A DNA stretch of 64,000 nt from Burkholderiales bacterium (GTDB lineage Bacteria; Pseudomonadota; Gammaproteobacteria; Burkholderiales; Burkholderiaceae_C), in assembly GCA_030604135.1 (NCBI GenBank), contig JAUVWL010000004.1, positions 62,001 through 126,000 of the forward strand, written 5' to 3'. The notes beneath the pieces are model-generated. The model worked only from the letters and a program-made list of their open reading frames with translations, had not been told where the DNA came from and searched no databases. Each line of letters begins with the position of its first letter. The first letter of the stretch is position 1. Position numbers and translations under genes: made by a program. Below, in pieces: positions 26,485-35,627 of this stretch.

Positions 26485-27528
26485 ATGTCCCGTACCCCCC
26501 TGAACCTTTTGTCCGTTGTGGCCGTTGCTGGCCTGCTGGCAGCCTGTGGCAAGCAGGAGGCGGTCGCGCCTGTGGCATTGACACAGGAGGCGACGCCACA
26601 GGCCTGCGGTCAGGTGTCGGTGGCCAGCATGAACTGGCAGTCGGCCGAGGTGCTGGCGCAGATCGATCGAATCATTCTCAGCCGGGGATTTGGCTGCGAG
26701 GTCGAGATCGTCCCGGGTGACACCATGCCCACACTGACATCCATGATGGAGCGTGGCCAGCCGGACGTGGCGCCTGAGGCCTGGATCAATGCGGTGCGCC
26801 AGCCGCTGGATGCTGCAGTCAACGAGGGACGCTTGCATTACGCAGCCCGCTCATTGCAGGATGGCGGGGTTGAAGGCTGGTGGATTCCGAAGTACGTGGC
26901 CGAGGCCAATCCCGATATCAAGACCATCGACGACGCGCTGGGCCGACCCGACCTGTTCCCGTCTGCCGAGGACCGGTCGAAGGGGGCGGTGCACAACTGC
27001 CCATCGGGCTGGAACTGCCAGATCACCACCGGAAATGCCTTCAAGGCCTGGGAGGCGGCCGCCAAGGGCTTTGTGCTGCTGGACACCGGATCGGCGGCCG
27101 GTCTGGATGGTTCAATTGCCCGCGCCTACGAGCGCCAGGAAGGGTGGCTGGGCTACTACTGGGCCCCGACGTCCATCCTCGGTCGGTACGAGATGGTCAA
27201 GCTTGATGCCGGTGTGGAGCACGACCCGCAGGCCTGGGAGAGTTGCAATTCGCGCAGCGATTGTGCCAATCCGGGCAAGAGCGACTGGGCACGCGCCGAG
27301 GTGTTCACCGTCATCACCGACCGATTCCAGAAAGCCGGTGGCCCCGCAGTGGGTTACCTGCAGAGCCGGGGCTGGGGCAACGAGACGGTCAACGCCCTGC
27401 TGGCCTGGATGAGCGAGAACCAGGCCGACGGTGAGGCCGGTGCGGTGCATTTCCTGCGCACCCAACCTGAGGTCTGGCGTGCCTGGGTTCCGGCTGAGGT
27501 GGCGGAAAAGGTCCAGGCCTCGCTCTGA
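26485..27528 (+). CDS. proX: Glycine betaine/proline-type ABC transporter binding lipoprotein
   Basis: 347 residues. Lipoprotein signal with lipobox LLAAC (Cys21), so membrane-anchored on the periplasmic side. The OpuAC-type binding domain follows: VASMNWQSAEVLAQIDRIIL, PGDTMPTLTSMMERGQPDVAPEAW, VEGWWIPKYVAEANPDIKTI and WLGYYWAPTSILGRYEMVKL. Trp and Tyr residues in these segments form the cage for quaternary amines in the family. The ligand is probably betaine, choline or a related osmolyte. It is the first gene of a three-gene operon with the permease 12 bp downstream. Confidence 0.88.
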   Translation: MSRTPLNLLSVVAVAGLLAACGKQEAVAPVALTQEATPQACGQVSVASMNWQSAEVLAQIDRIILSRGFGCEVEIVPGDTMPTLTSMMERGQPDVAPEAWINAVRQPLDAAVNEGRLHYAARSLQDGGVEGWWIPKYVAEANPDIKTIDDALGRPDLFPSAEDRSKGAVHNCPSGWNCQITTGNAFKAWEAAAKGFVLLDTGSAAGLDGSIARAYERQEGWLGYYWAPTSILGRYEMVKLDAGVEHDPQAWESCNSRSDCANPGKSDWARAEVFTVITDRFQKAGGPAVGYLQSRGWGNETVNALLAWMSENQADGEAGAVHFLRTQPEVWRAWVPAEVAEKVQASL

Positions 27529-27540
27529 CGCGGGGCCGGC

Positions 27541-28428
27541 ATGTCCTGGCTGAATGAGTTCCCGGCGCTGGGAGCCGACCAGCTCAGTGCCTTGCGTCGC
27601 AGTGTGGACGGCGCTTTCAGGCAGTTCACGCGCAGCCATGGGGAGACACTCGAGAGGGTGTTCGAGCCGCTGCGTGATTTCCTGATCTTCTCGGAGCGGC
27701 TGCTGACGCAGTCCCCCTGGCCGCTGGTGCTGGCGGGGGTGGCCCTGGTCGCCTGGTGGGCGTCGCGCTCGTGGAAGATCGTGGTGGGCTCGGTGCTGAC
27801 CCTGATGCTGATTGGCTGGTTCGGCATGTGGGACGACACGATGAAGACCATTGCGATGATTTTCGTCTGCACGCTGGTGGCGATCGCTGTCGGTCTGCCG
27901 ATCGGCATCGGCATGAGCCGTTCCGACCGCATGCAGCGCATCGTCAGCCCTGTGCTGGATGTGATGCAGACCATGCCCAGCTTCGTTTACCTGATTCCGG
28001 TGGTCATGCTGCTGGGCATCGGGCGGGTGCCAGGGCTGATCGCGGTGGTGATCTATGCCATACCGCCGGTGATCCGTTTCACCAACCTGGGTATACGGCT
28101 GGTCGACAAGGACCTGCTGGAGGCCGCCGATGCCTTCGGTTCGTCGGCCTGGCAGAAGCTGCGACGGGTGCAGATTCCGCTGGCTTTGCCGACCATCATG
28201 GGGGGCATCAACCAGACCATCATGCTGTCGTTGTCGATGGTGGTGATCGCATCCATGATCGGTGTGCAGGGTCTGGGTCAGCCGGTGCTGCGGGCCATCA
28301 CCAACCAGTACTTCACCATGGGTCTGCTCAACGGTCTGGCCATTGTCGGCATCGCCATCATCTTCGACCGGGTCTCACAGGCCTATGGCAAGCGCCTGCA
28401 ACGGCACCTGGAGGTGACCCATGGCTGA
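27541..28428 (+). CDS. proW: Glycine betaine/proline-type ABC transporter permease
   Basis: 295 residues with about six membrane segments. The ATPase-coupling EAA loop is ADAFGSSAWQKLRRVQIPLALPTIMGGIN. SPVLDVMQTMPSFVYLIPVVMLLGIGRVPG is characteristic of ProW/OpuAB. An N-terminal hydrophilic arm of about 55 residues precedes the first segment. The stop overlaps the ATPase gene by 8 bases. Confidence 0.9.
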   Translation: MSWLNEFPALGADQLSALRRSVDGAFRQFTRSHGETLERVFEPLRDFLIFSERLLTQSPWPLVLAGVALVAWWASRSWKIVVGSVLTLMLIGWFGMWDDTMKTIAMIFVCTLVAIAVGLPIGIGMSRSDRMQRIVSPVLDVMQTMPSFVYLIPVVMLLGIGRVPGLIAVVIYAIPPVIRFTNLGIRLVDKDLLEAADAFGSSAWQKLRRVQIPLALPTIMGGINQTIMLSLSMVVIASMIGVQGLGQPVLRAITNQYFTMGLLNGLAIVGIAIIFDRVSQAYGKRLQRHLEVTHG

Positions 28429-29527
28429 CGATGTGCCAGCGGGCATCCGCATCCGGCACCTGTACAAGGTCTTCGGCCCCCGTGCCGAAGCCATGCTGGA
28501 GCTGGTGCGCCAGGGTGTGAGCAAGCAGGTGCTGCGCGACCAGCATGGCCATGTGCTGGGTCTCAAGGACATCAGCATCGACATGCCAGCCGGTGGTATC
28601 CAGGTGGTGATGGGGCTGTCGGGCTCGGGCAAGAGCACGCTGATCCGGCACATCAACCGCCTGATCGACCCGACCGCCGGCGAGGTGCTGGTGCCTGTGA
28701 ATGGCCAGGACGTGGATGTGGTGAAGATGGGGCATCGCCAGTTGCTCCAGTTTCGGCGCGAGCAGACGGCGATGGTGTTCCAGAAGTTTGCGCTGTTCCC
28801 GCACTTCACCGTGTTGGAGAACGTGCAGTACGGCCTGCAGGTGCAAGCGGTGCCGGCACGTCAGCGACGGGAGCAGGCAGCGCGCTGGATCGAACGCGTG
28901 GGGCTGAAGGGGTACGAAGACCACTACCCGAACCAGCTGTCCGGGGGCATGCAGCAACGGGTCGGCCTGGCCCGGGCGCTGACCAATGACGCGCCCATCC
29001 TGCTGATGGACGAAGCCTTTTCAGCCCTCGATCCGCTGATTCGCAGCGACATGCAGTCGGTGCTGCTGGACCTGCAGCAGGAAATCGGCAAGACCATCGT
29101 CTTCATCACCCACGACCTGGACGAGGCGCTTCGTCTGGGTGACCGCATCGCCATCCTGCGTGATGGCGAGGTGGTGCAGCAGGGCACTGGCCAGCAGATC
29201 GTGCTCAGACCGGCCGACGACTACATCGCCAGTTTCGTGCGGGATGTGAACCGTGGTCGTGTCATCCGTTGCCGCACGCTGGCGAACCCGGGTGACCCGG
29301 TGCCGGGGCCGTCGATTGATGGCGGACTGGTGATCGAGGAGGCCGCGAGGATCCTCAACGCCGAGGGCATCAAGCAGGCCAATGTCGTCAATGCCAAAGG
29401 CAAGCACCTGGGGGTGCTGGGCATGGACGACATCATCGGAGCCATGGTGCCTCCGCTGGCGTCGGCCGATGCTGCAGATTCATCGGTTTCCGATGGGTCC
29501 CAGGGCAAAGTGGCCTGGGCCCATTGA
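28421..29527 (+). CDS. proV: Glycine betaine/proline-type ABC transporter ATP-binding protein
   Basis: 368 residues. The N-terminus (IRIRHLYKVFGPRAEAMLELV) is the ProV-type extension. Walker A GLSGSGKSTLIRHINRL, signature QLSGGMQQRVGLARAL, Walker B PILLMDEAFSALDPL and switch His ITHDLDEAL are intact. The C-terminal 90 residues contain a CBS-like segment (VIEEAARILNAEGIKQANVV), shorter than the tandem CBS of E. coli ProV, where the CBS module senses ionic strength. It is the last gene of the operon and converges on the SH3 gene. Confidence 0.9.
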   Translation: MADDVPAGIRIRHLYKVFGPRAEAMLELVRQGVSKQVLRDQHGHVLGLKDISIDMPAGGIQVVMGLSGSGKSTLIRHINRLIDPTAGEVLVPVNGQDVDVVKMGHRQLLQFRREQTAMVFQKFALFPHFTVLENVQYGLQVQAVPARQRREQAARWIERVGLKGYEDHYPNQLSGGMQQRVGLARALTNDAPILLMDEAFSALDPLIRSDMQSVLLDLQQEIGKTIVFITHDLDEALRLGDRIAILRDGEVVQQGTGQQIVLRPADDYIASFVRDVNRGRVIRCRTLANPGDPVPGPSIDGGLVIEEAARILNAEGIKQANVVNAKGKHLGVLGMDDIIGAMVPPLASADAADSSVSDGSQGKVAWAH

Positions 29528-29546
29528 GTCCGTTGACCCTATGGGG

Positions 29547-30017
29547 TCACCAACCCCACAGAAGACCGCCTGAGACCCAGCCGGTGGTGCCGGATGCGGT
29601 GTGCTCCACCCGGACCCAGCCCGCGCGCTTCTCTCTGGTGCGAAGCACGTCGCCGTAGTCGGCCTTGCCCACGATGGCGTGGTTGGTGCCGGGGCCGCGC
29701 CGGATGTTGGCCGTTCTCGACTTCACCACATGGTGCGGTGCGTTGCCCACCAGCGACCGAGCCACCCAGCCGCGGTCATTCTCGAAATCGGACACCTCCA
29801 GCCAGTTGCCCTGACGCCGGATGACCCTCAGCGGGTAGCCACGCTTGAGCTCCCAGAGAATCGGGTTCTGGGTGCTGGGCCCCGAGCGCATGTTGACCGT
29901 GTTGCCACTGACGCTGACCATGTTCTGTGCCCATGCGGGCAGGCTGGTGGTGGCGAGCAGTGCGCCGCCCAATGCCAGCATCAGCACAGAGCGGCGAATG
30001 GGGGATGTTCGGTTCAT
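29547..30017 (-). CDS. Periplasmic SH3-domain protein
   Basis: 156 residues from MNRTSPIRRS. A signal peptide (SVLMLALGGALLATTSLPAWAQ) is cleaved after AWA. Two bacterial SH3 repeats follow, each with an N-(M/I)R-x-G-P motif: VNMRSGPSTQNPILWEL with a WLEVSDF....GWV strand, and ANIRRGPGTNHAIVGK with GWVRVEH....GWV. Such proteins bind peptidoglycan or other proteins in the periplasm. No catalytic domain is present. Confidence 0.85.
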   Translation of the reverse strand: MNRTSPIRRSVLMLALGGALLATTSLPAWAQNMVSVSGNTVNMRSGPSTQNPILWELKRGYPLRVIRRQGNWLEVSDFENDRGWVARSLVGNAPHHVVKSRTANIRRGPGTNHAIVGKADYGDVLRTREKRAGWVRVEHTASGTTGWVSGGLLWGW

Positions 30018-30130
30018 CCTTCGGGGTTCCTTTCCTCTTGGTTTGCACAAATCCACCTTTGGGAAAAGCCGGTGGTGAAAAAGTTCCTCAATATCGGTAC
30101 CCAGGCGGCTTCCTCTGCGCCTGCAGGTGT

Positions 30131-32569
30131 TCAGCGGCGCCAGGCTTTGCGACAGGCGCGCCGGTAAGCCTTGAGGGTTTGCTCGGCCCGTCCAAGCACC
30201 GAGTCGGTGGGGAAGGGCACTCCCGGTGGCTGGGTGTGCGTCCAGCCGGCAGCCTGACCACTGAGCAGGGACAGGGCGTCGCCCAGGTCGTGGGCTGCGT
30301 GCACCTGAAACAAGCCCTGCTCGACGGCCTGGACCAACCTGCGGTTGAGCATGAGGTGGCGCAGGTTGCGCGAAGGGATCAGCACGCCGTGTGAACCATC
30401 GAGCCCGGCCGCATGGCAGACCTCGAACCAGCCCTCAATCTTCTCGTTGATGCCACCCACCGGCATGATCTCGCCGTGCTGGTTGATGGCCCCGGTGACC
30501 GCGATGCCTTGCACCAGGGGGGTGCCGGCCAACGAGGACAGCAGAGCCAGCAACTCGGCACACGAGGCCGAGTCGCCTTCGATGCCCTGGTACTCCTGTT
30601 CGAAGACGATTGAGGCGGTCAGGGCCAGCGGCGCCACATGGGAAAACAGCGCGCCCAGCAGGCCCTGCAGGATCAGGACACCCTTGTCGTGGATCGGGCC
30701 CGACATGGCCACTTCGCGTTCGATGGCCACCACGCCGTCGTGCCCGGCGTGGGTGCGCGCGCTCACACGCACCGGCAGGCCGAAGCGCCAGTCGCCCAGG
30801 TCGATCTGGGTCAGGCCGTTGACCTGCCCCACGCCCGCACCTTGCAGGCTGATGAGGCGGTCTCCCAGCCGGATGCCTTCGCGCAGCCGTTGCGCCGGAT
30901 GGTCGTGGCGCAGGCGCCGCCCCTCCAGGGCTGCATCCACGTCGATCGGTTCCACCCGTTTGCCGCCACGGCCGCGGCAGGCCGCGGCACTTTCCACCAC
31001 CAGTGCCTCGGTGCGGGCAAACCGCGCGCTCTGGCGGGTCTGGTCGTCAACCTCGCGGTGGGCGTCCTCCAGCAGTGCGGCCATGGCCGAGGCAGAAAAG
31101 TGCGGTATGCCGAACTTGCGGCAGGTGTGCGCCACAAAAATGGCGGCGGCCTGCCTGGATTCGGCATCGGCTGCAAAGCTGTCGGCAAAATCGACCTTGG
31201 CCCTGAAGTGCCGCGCGAACTCGGGATCCTCCTCCTGCAGGGCGTAGTACAACTCGGGCGTGCCGATGAGGATGAGCTTGACGTCAACGTCAACCGGCTG
31301 AGGACGTAGGGTCACGGCCGGCATGGGCAACTGGGCCGCTGCGGGTTCCTCGATCTCGACCCGACCATGGCGCAGAAAACGCCGCAGTTTTTCCCAGGCC
31401 AGGGGGTCGGCCAGCAGGTCGCGCAAATGAAGCAGCAGAATTCCCCCGTGGGCACGCAGCAGGCTGCCGGCCCGCACGCGAGAGAAGTCGGTCATCAGCA
31501 CGTCTTCTTCGGCCCGGTAGTCAACGCTGCCAAACAGGGCGTGCACCACCGGGTTGTCTTCGACGAGCACTGGTGCACCTTCACGTGCGGCGTTGTCCAC
31601 CGCCACATTGACCTGGTAGCGTGACAGGAGCTCGCTCAGTGCCAGCTGCCGGTCTGGCTCGCTGCCCTCCTGCGGCAAGAACAGTTCCAGGTGGTCGAGC
31701 ACGTCGTGTTGCACCTGGTCGAGGTGCTGGTTGAGCTTGACTGTGTCCTTGATCTGCTTGCGCAGCTTGCTACGGATTTCCTGCATTTCATGGTCAAGCA
31801 GCGGCTTGACGACCTGTCGGCGCAGGGCATTCAGGGCTTCCTGCATCACCCGGGCCATTGGACGGGTTTTTTCAAGAAACCCGGTGATTTCGTTGCGCAG
31901 CTCCTGCTCGGCCAGGTCCATTTCTGTGCGCCGCTCTCTGGACAGGGTCCGGGCTTCGTCGGCGGTCATGGCCTTGCCATCGGCATCGACAAGGGTGAAC
32001 ACCAGATGTCCGCTCTCCCGGTAGAGGCGAAAGCGCCGTTGCTCGGCAAAGGCCTCCAGTTCCGAGAAGGCACGCGACTCCTCGCTCTTGAAGGTGGCTT
32101 CAATGCGATCGCTTTCCGATTTGAAGTCGTCCGCGTCCAGGCGCTGGGGGATCTCCTGCTCCAGTGTTCGGCACAGGCGCTGCATCAGTTGTCGCAGCTC
32201 CCTTCCCTGGCCGGGCGGCATGCGCAAGGCCCGGGGGCGTTCGGGCGCATCGAAGTTGTGCAGGTAGCAGAGGTCGGGTGGCACCGGACGATCGGTCGCC
32301 ACTTCGCGTGCCAGTTGGGCCAGCAGCGACGAGCGTCCGCTGCCCACCTCGCCCAGCACGAAAAGATGGTAGTCGGGCTGGTCCATGGCCAGGCCGAAAC
32401 GGGCGGCCTGTTCGGCCCGTGCCTGGCCGATCCAGGGGACAGGCTGGCTCAGCAACTCACTGGTGTCGGCAAACGCCAGGGTCGTCGGGTCGATCTGCAG
32501 GCGAAGCTGGTGAGGCTCAAGGGCTTGGCAGGGCATGCGTTGTTGGGGCTTGTGGTGGGTTGACGGCAT
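30131..32569 (-). CDS. Lon-family (LonB/YcbZ-like) ATP-dependent protease
   Basis: 812 residues. The N-terminal AAA_32-type domain carries GEVGSGRSSLL, a Walker A in which Arg takes the place of Lys, as I recall for this family. A long helical insertion spans about residues 150-290. An AAA core follows with RAHGGILLLHLRDLLADPLAWEKLRRFLRHG. The C-terminal Lon protease domain has the catalytic Ser in EGDSASCAELLALLSS and the Lys in VGGINEKIEGW. Both are intact, so it should be an active cytosolic protease, but the ATPase may be weak. Its substrates are unknown. A start 11 codons downstream is also possible. Confidence 0.85.
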   Translation of the reverse strand: MPSTHHKPQQRMPCQALEPHQLRLQIDPTTLAFADTSELLSQPVPWIGQARAEQAARFGLAMDQPDYHLFVLGEVGSGRSSLLAQLAREVATDRPVPPDLCYLHNFDAPERPRALRMPPGQGRELRQLMQRLCRTLEQEIPQRLDADDFKSESDRIEATFKSEESRAFSELEAFAEQRRFRLYRESGHLVFTLVDADGKAMTADEARTLSRERRTEMDLAEQELRNEITGFLEKTRPMARVMQEALNALRRQVVKPLLDHEMQEIRSKLRKQIKDTVKLNQHLDQVQHDVLDHLELFLPQEGSEPDRQLALSELLSRYQVNVAVDNAAREGAPVLVEDNPVVHALFGSVDYRAEEDVLMTDFSRVRAGSLLRAHGGILLLHLRDLLADPLAWEKLRRFLRHGRVEIEEPAAAQLPMPAVTLRPQPVDVDVKLILIGTPELYYALQEEDPEFARHFRAKVDFADSFAADAESRQAAAIFVAHTCRKFGIPHFSASAMAALLEDAHREVDDQTRQSARFARTEALVVESAAACRGRGGKRVEPIDVDAALEGRRLRHDHPAQRLREGIRLGDRLISLQGAGVGQVNGLTQIDLGDWRFGLPVRVSARTHAGHDGVVAIEREVAMSGPIHDKGVLILQGLLGALFSHVAPLALTASIVFEQEYQGIEGDSASCAELLALLSSLAGTPLVQGIAVTGAINQHGEIMPVGGINEKIEGWFEVCHAAGLDGSHGVLIPSRNLRHLMLNRRLVQAVEQGLFQVHAAHDLGDALSLLSGQAAGWTHTQPPGVPFPTDSVLGRAEQTLKAYRRACRKAWRR

Positions 32570-32596
32570 CGCTTTGCCAGTGCCGCCACAGCATCA

Positions 32597-34012
32597 TCAC
32601 ACACGCCCGGATGTGATGCCATCATCCGGACTGTTGCGGCCAGCCTGCACACGCACCTGTGTTCCCGCCGCCACGCCCGACCGGACCGCAGCCTCCAGTG
32701 TCGCAGGATACGGTCCGTCGAGGTAGTCTCCCGCAGCCTGCAGGCCGGGAGCCAGGTGGGGACCAGGGCGCCTGAGGTCGGGCGTGCAGGCAAAGGTGGC
32801 GCGTTTTTCCACGATGGTGCGGATCGGCTGCAGGTCATGGAGCTCCAGCTGTTCCCGAGCCTGCTGCAACACCGCGCGCTCCAGTGCGCTGCGCTCACCT
32901 GCGCTGGCACTGACCACAAAGGCCAGCACGCCTTGCATGGACGCGTCGTTCGGGTGGAGCTGTCCGCGGTCGAACACGAACTGAGCCGGTGCTGCGGGTG
33001 AATCGCGCAGGGCGAGCATGGGTTGGCTCAGGCGCAAGCCAGGTGACCAGGCGTAGACGGTGGTGATCGCGGTGAAGCCCAGGCTGCCGCATGCTTCGGC
33101 CCATGCGCCCAGGCTCGAGGACCACGGGTGTTCGCCGCTGTCTGCCGTCGTCTGGGCAAGCTGGTGCATGACCTGACTGGCCGGGCCGGCCGAAGTGGCC
33201 CAGATCACCTGATCGAAGGGGTCATCAAAGCCATCACCCATCAGGCGCCAGCCCGAAGGCTCTGGCCTGAGACCCGTGACACGTTCGCCCATGCGTAGCC
33301 GAAACCGGTGGTCCAGCGTGGCGGTCAGCCACCGCGATGCGGCCTCGGGAAACAGGATGCCAAGGTTTGTGCGCGGCAACAGCAAGCTGGAGGCACGCCA
33401 GTTGGCGAAACCTTGGCCCAGCAGCGCATCGCGCATGACCCGCAGGAACACCTGTCCACCGGCGCGGCGGGTCGGCAGGTTCAGGGCCGAGACACACAGC
33501 GGCTCGATCAGATCGGCCATGACCCGCACGCTCAGGCCTTGGCAGAGCGTGGCCACGGTGTCGGAGGGTGCGCAGACAAAACCTTGGAGCTGCCAGCGCC
33601 AGGCGACACGCATCAGGCCCAGGCGGTCGGCCCATGACCAGCCACGGGCAGTGAGCATGGTCGCCAGCAGCGCCAGCGATGCAGGCCAGCGGATGGCCCA
33701 GACTGGCGTCTGCAGGCCGCTGCCATCTGGAAACGGCAAGCCCAGTGGCAGCTCCAGCAGCGATTCGGAGAGCGGTACACCCGCTTGCTCCATGCAGGCC
33801 AGCGTCTGAACATAGGCCCCGATCAGGATGTGCTGCCCGTTGTCCAGGTGCACCGGTACGCCGTCGGGCCTGAGGAGTAGCAGTGCGCGTGCGCGGCCGC
33901 CGAGTTCCCGCGCGGCTTCGAAGACGGTGACGTCAACGCCGGGGCCGGCTGCGCTCTGGGCCGCTGCCATGCCAGCCCAGCCGCCACCCACCACGGCCAG
34001 TCTCAGCGTCAC
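32597..34012 (-). CDS. hpnE: Squalene-associated FAD-dependent desaturase
   Basis: 471 residues from a GTG (VTLRLAVVGGGWAGMAAAQ), whose Rossmann motif GGGWAGMAAA binds FAD. ELGGRARAL and NGQHILIGAY are typical of the amine-oxidase/carotenoid-desaturase family. HpnE reduces hydroxysqualene to squalene in the HpnCDE route to hopanoids. The GTG overlaps the hpnD stop (GTGA), so the two are translationally coupled. The frame is open further upstream, but that extension is inside hpnD and is not protein-like. Confidence 0.9.
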   Translation of the reverse strand: MTLRLAVVGGGWAGMAAAQSAAGPGVDVTVFEAARELGGRARALLLLRPDGVPVHLDNGQHILIGAYVQTLACMEQAGVPLSESLLELPLGLPFPDGSGLQTPVWAIRWPASLALLATMLTARGWSWADRLGLMRVAWRWQLQGFVCAPSDTVATLCQGLSVRVMADLIEPLCVSALNLPTRRAGGQVFLRVMRDALLGQGFANWRASSLLLPRTNLGILFPEAASRWLTATLDHRFRLRMGERVTGLRPEPSGWRLMGDGFDDPFDQVIWATSAGPASQVMHQLAQTTADSGEHPWSSSLGAWAEACGSLGFTAITTVYAWSPGLRLSQPMLALRDSPAAPAQFVFDRGQLHPNDASMQGVLAFVVSASAGERSALERAVLQQAREQLELHDLQPIRTIVEKRATFACTPDLRRPGPHLAPGLQAAGDYLDGPYPATLEAAVRSGVAAGTQVRVQAGRNSPDDGITSGRV

Positions 34013-34875
34013 AAGCGCCCCAGTGCCTGCACCTTCCAGGCCAGCCAGAACTTGCGCAGCGGGGTCAGGCTCACGCGCTTGGTCAGCACCAGCAGGGGCT
34101 CTGCGGCGATCTCGCGCAGCAGGGTCCGGTAGATACTGGCCATCATGAGGCCGGGCTTCTGGGCACGCCGGTCTGCCGGAGGCAGCAGGGCCAGGGCTTG
34201 GTCGTAGGTGTCCAGCGCGCGCTGGCACTGGAACTGCATCAGGGCGGTGAAACGGCGCTGGAAGTCGGCCGCGTCGGTGCCGGGCGAACTGCCGCGCTTG
34301 ATCAGTTCGTGGGCCTTGATGTCGAAGCGCTGCAACTCGTTGACCGGCAGGTAGATGCGGCCACGCACCGCGTCCTCACCCACGTCGCGCACGATGTTGG
34401 TCAGCTGGAAGGCCAGTCCCAGGCGGTGGGCGTAGTGGGTGGTGGCCGGATCGGACTGCCCGAAGATGCGTGCAGCCACTTCGCCCACGATGCCCGCGAC
34501 CTGGTGGCAGTAGCGTTGCAGATCGGCAAAGTCGAGGTAGCGGCTCTGGTCCAGGTCCATCTGGCAGCCGTCGATCACGGCCAGGAGGTGCTGCGCTTCG
34601 ATACCGAACGCCGGCACGTGGGGCCACAGCGCCTGTGTCACAGGGTGACCTGGCTGGCCGCCGAAGGTCTGTGCGACTTCCTGCCGCCACCAGTGCAGCT
34701 TGGTCTGCGCCACGCCCGGATCACCCACTTCGTCGACGACGTCGTCTACTTCGCGGCAGAAGGCATAGAAAGCGGTGATGGCTGCCCGCCGCTCGGGTGG
34801 CAGGAACAGGAAGGCGTAGTAGAAGCTGCTGCCTGAAGCGGCTGCTTTCTGCTGGACGTAGTCTTGTGGGCTCAT
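34009..34875 (-). CDS. hpnD: Presqualene diphosphate synthase
   Basis: 288 residues from MSPQDYVQQKAAASGSSF. It is a trans-prenyl condensing enzyme with the two Asp-rich motifs FCREVDDVVDEVGD and NIVRDVGEDAVRGRIYLP that bind Mg2+ and diphosphate. It joins two farnesyl diphosphates to presqualene diphosphate. I assign HpnD instead of phytoene synthase because of the coupled hpnE and because a separate crtB lies in the photosynthesis cluster. hpnC is absent from the window. The FNR-type regulator gene ends 26 bp upstream on the same strand. Confidence 0.9.
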   Translation of the reverse strand: MSPQDYVQQKAAASGSSFYYAFLFLPPERRAAITAFYAFCREVDDVVDEVGDPGVAQTKLHWWRQEVAQTFGGQPGHPVTQALWPHVPAFGIEAQHLLAVIDGCQMDLDQSRYLDFADLQRYCHQVAGIVGEVAARIFGQSDPATTHYAHRLGLAFQLTNIVRDVGEDAVRGRIYLPVNELQRFDIKAHELIKRGSSPGTDAADFQRRFTALMQFQCQRALDTYDQALALLPPADRRAQKPGLMMASIYRTLLREIAAEPLLVLTKRVSLTPLRKFWLAWKVQALGRL

Positions 34876-34901
34876 GGCACGTGAAAGTGCCCTGAGTGTA
34901 A

Positions 34902-35627
34902 TCAGCCGCCGTTCGGGTCCGCGCCTGGTCCTGGCATGACAGGGTCGACCAGCTGGACATGCCGTGCGTCGATGCGTTTGATCCGCCCGGACTGGGCAAG
35001 CTGTGCGAGCGTTCTGGCGACCGATTCGCGCGTGGTGGACAGAAGCTGCGCCAGGGCGGCCTGCCCGGGCAGGTAGACGGAGCGGGAGCCCTGCTCCTGG
35101 CCCAGGACCATCAGGGCCGCCAGCACCTGCCGCGACAGACCCCGCATGCGCATCACCTGTGACCAGTCGGCCAGGCGCCCGAAAGTTCGGGTCATGATCT
35201 CCAGCACCCCGCGAAGCAACTCGTCCGACAAGCCGCCACCCTGCTTCAGGTCGGACATGCGCAAGACACAAAGCCGACCGCTGGACAGGCTGGTGATGGT
35301 CAGTGGATTGGTCTGCCCATAGAGTCCGTACTTGCCCAGCACATTGCCGCGCCCCAGCATGGCCACCGGACGCGGCTCTCCGTCCGGACCATGGCGATTG
35401 CCCATCAAGGTTCCCAGTTTCACCATGCCCAGGCTGTGCGCCAGCTGGCCCTCGACCTGCAGTGTTTCGCCCTTGGCAAAGCTGCGCTCCGTCAGCATCG
35501 GCGCCACGCGCTGCAGCTGGGCGGCAGGCAGCCGACCCACGAGGCAATGTGGGCGTGCGGCGCACACCAGGCAACGGGACACAGCCCGGTGGACAGACCC
35601 GGTATGGGGGGGCAAGGAAGATTCCAT
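34902..35627 (-). CDS. FNR-type transcriptional regulator with cysteine cluster
   Basis: 241 residues from MESSLPPHTG. Cys19, Cys22 and Cys28 (SRCLVCAARPHC) have the C-x2-C-x5-C spacing of FNR. Cys120 (GRLCVLRM) corresponds to the fourth ligand, so a [4Fe-4S] oxygen sensor is likely. The beta-roll spans about 40-125, the dimer helix about 130-165, and the C-terminal HTH is LAQLLSTTRESVARTLAQL. The recognition helix reads R200-E201-x3-R205, closer to the CRP pattern RExxxR than to FNR ExxSR, so its target site may not be the standard TTGAT-N4-ATCAA. It lies upstream of hpnD and divergent from the Aer-like receptor. Confidence 0.88.
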   Translation of the reverse strand: MESSLPPHTGSVHRAVSRCLVCAARPHCLVGRLPAAQLQRVAPMLTERSFAKGETLQVEGQLAHSLGMVKLGTLMGNRHGPDGEPRPVAMLGRGNVLGKYGLYGQTNPLTITSLSSGRLCVLRMSDLKQGGGLSDELLRGVLEIMTRTFGRLADWSQVMRMRGLSRQVLAALMVLGQEQGSRSVYLPGQAALAQLLSTTRESVARTLAQLAQSGRIKRIDARHVQLVDPVMPGPGADPNGG

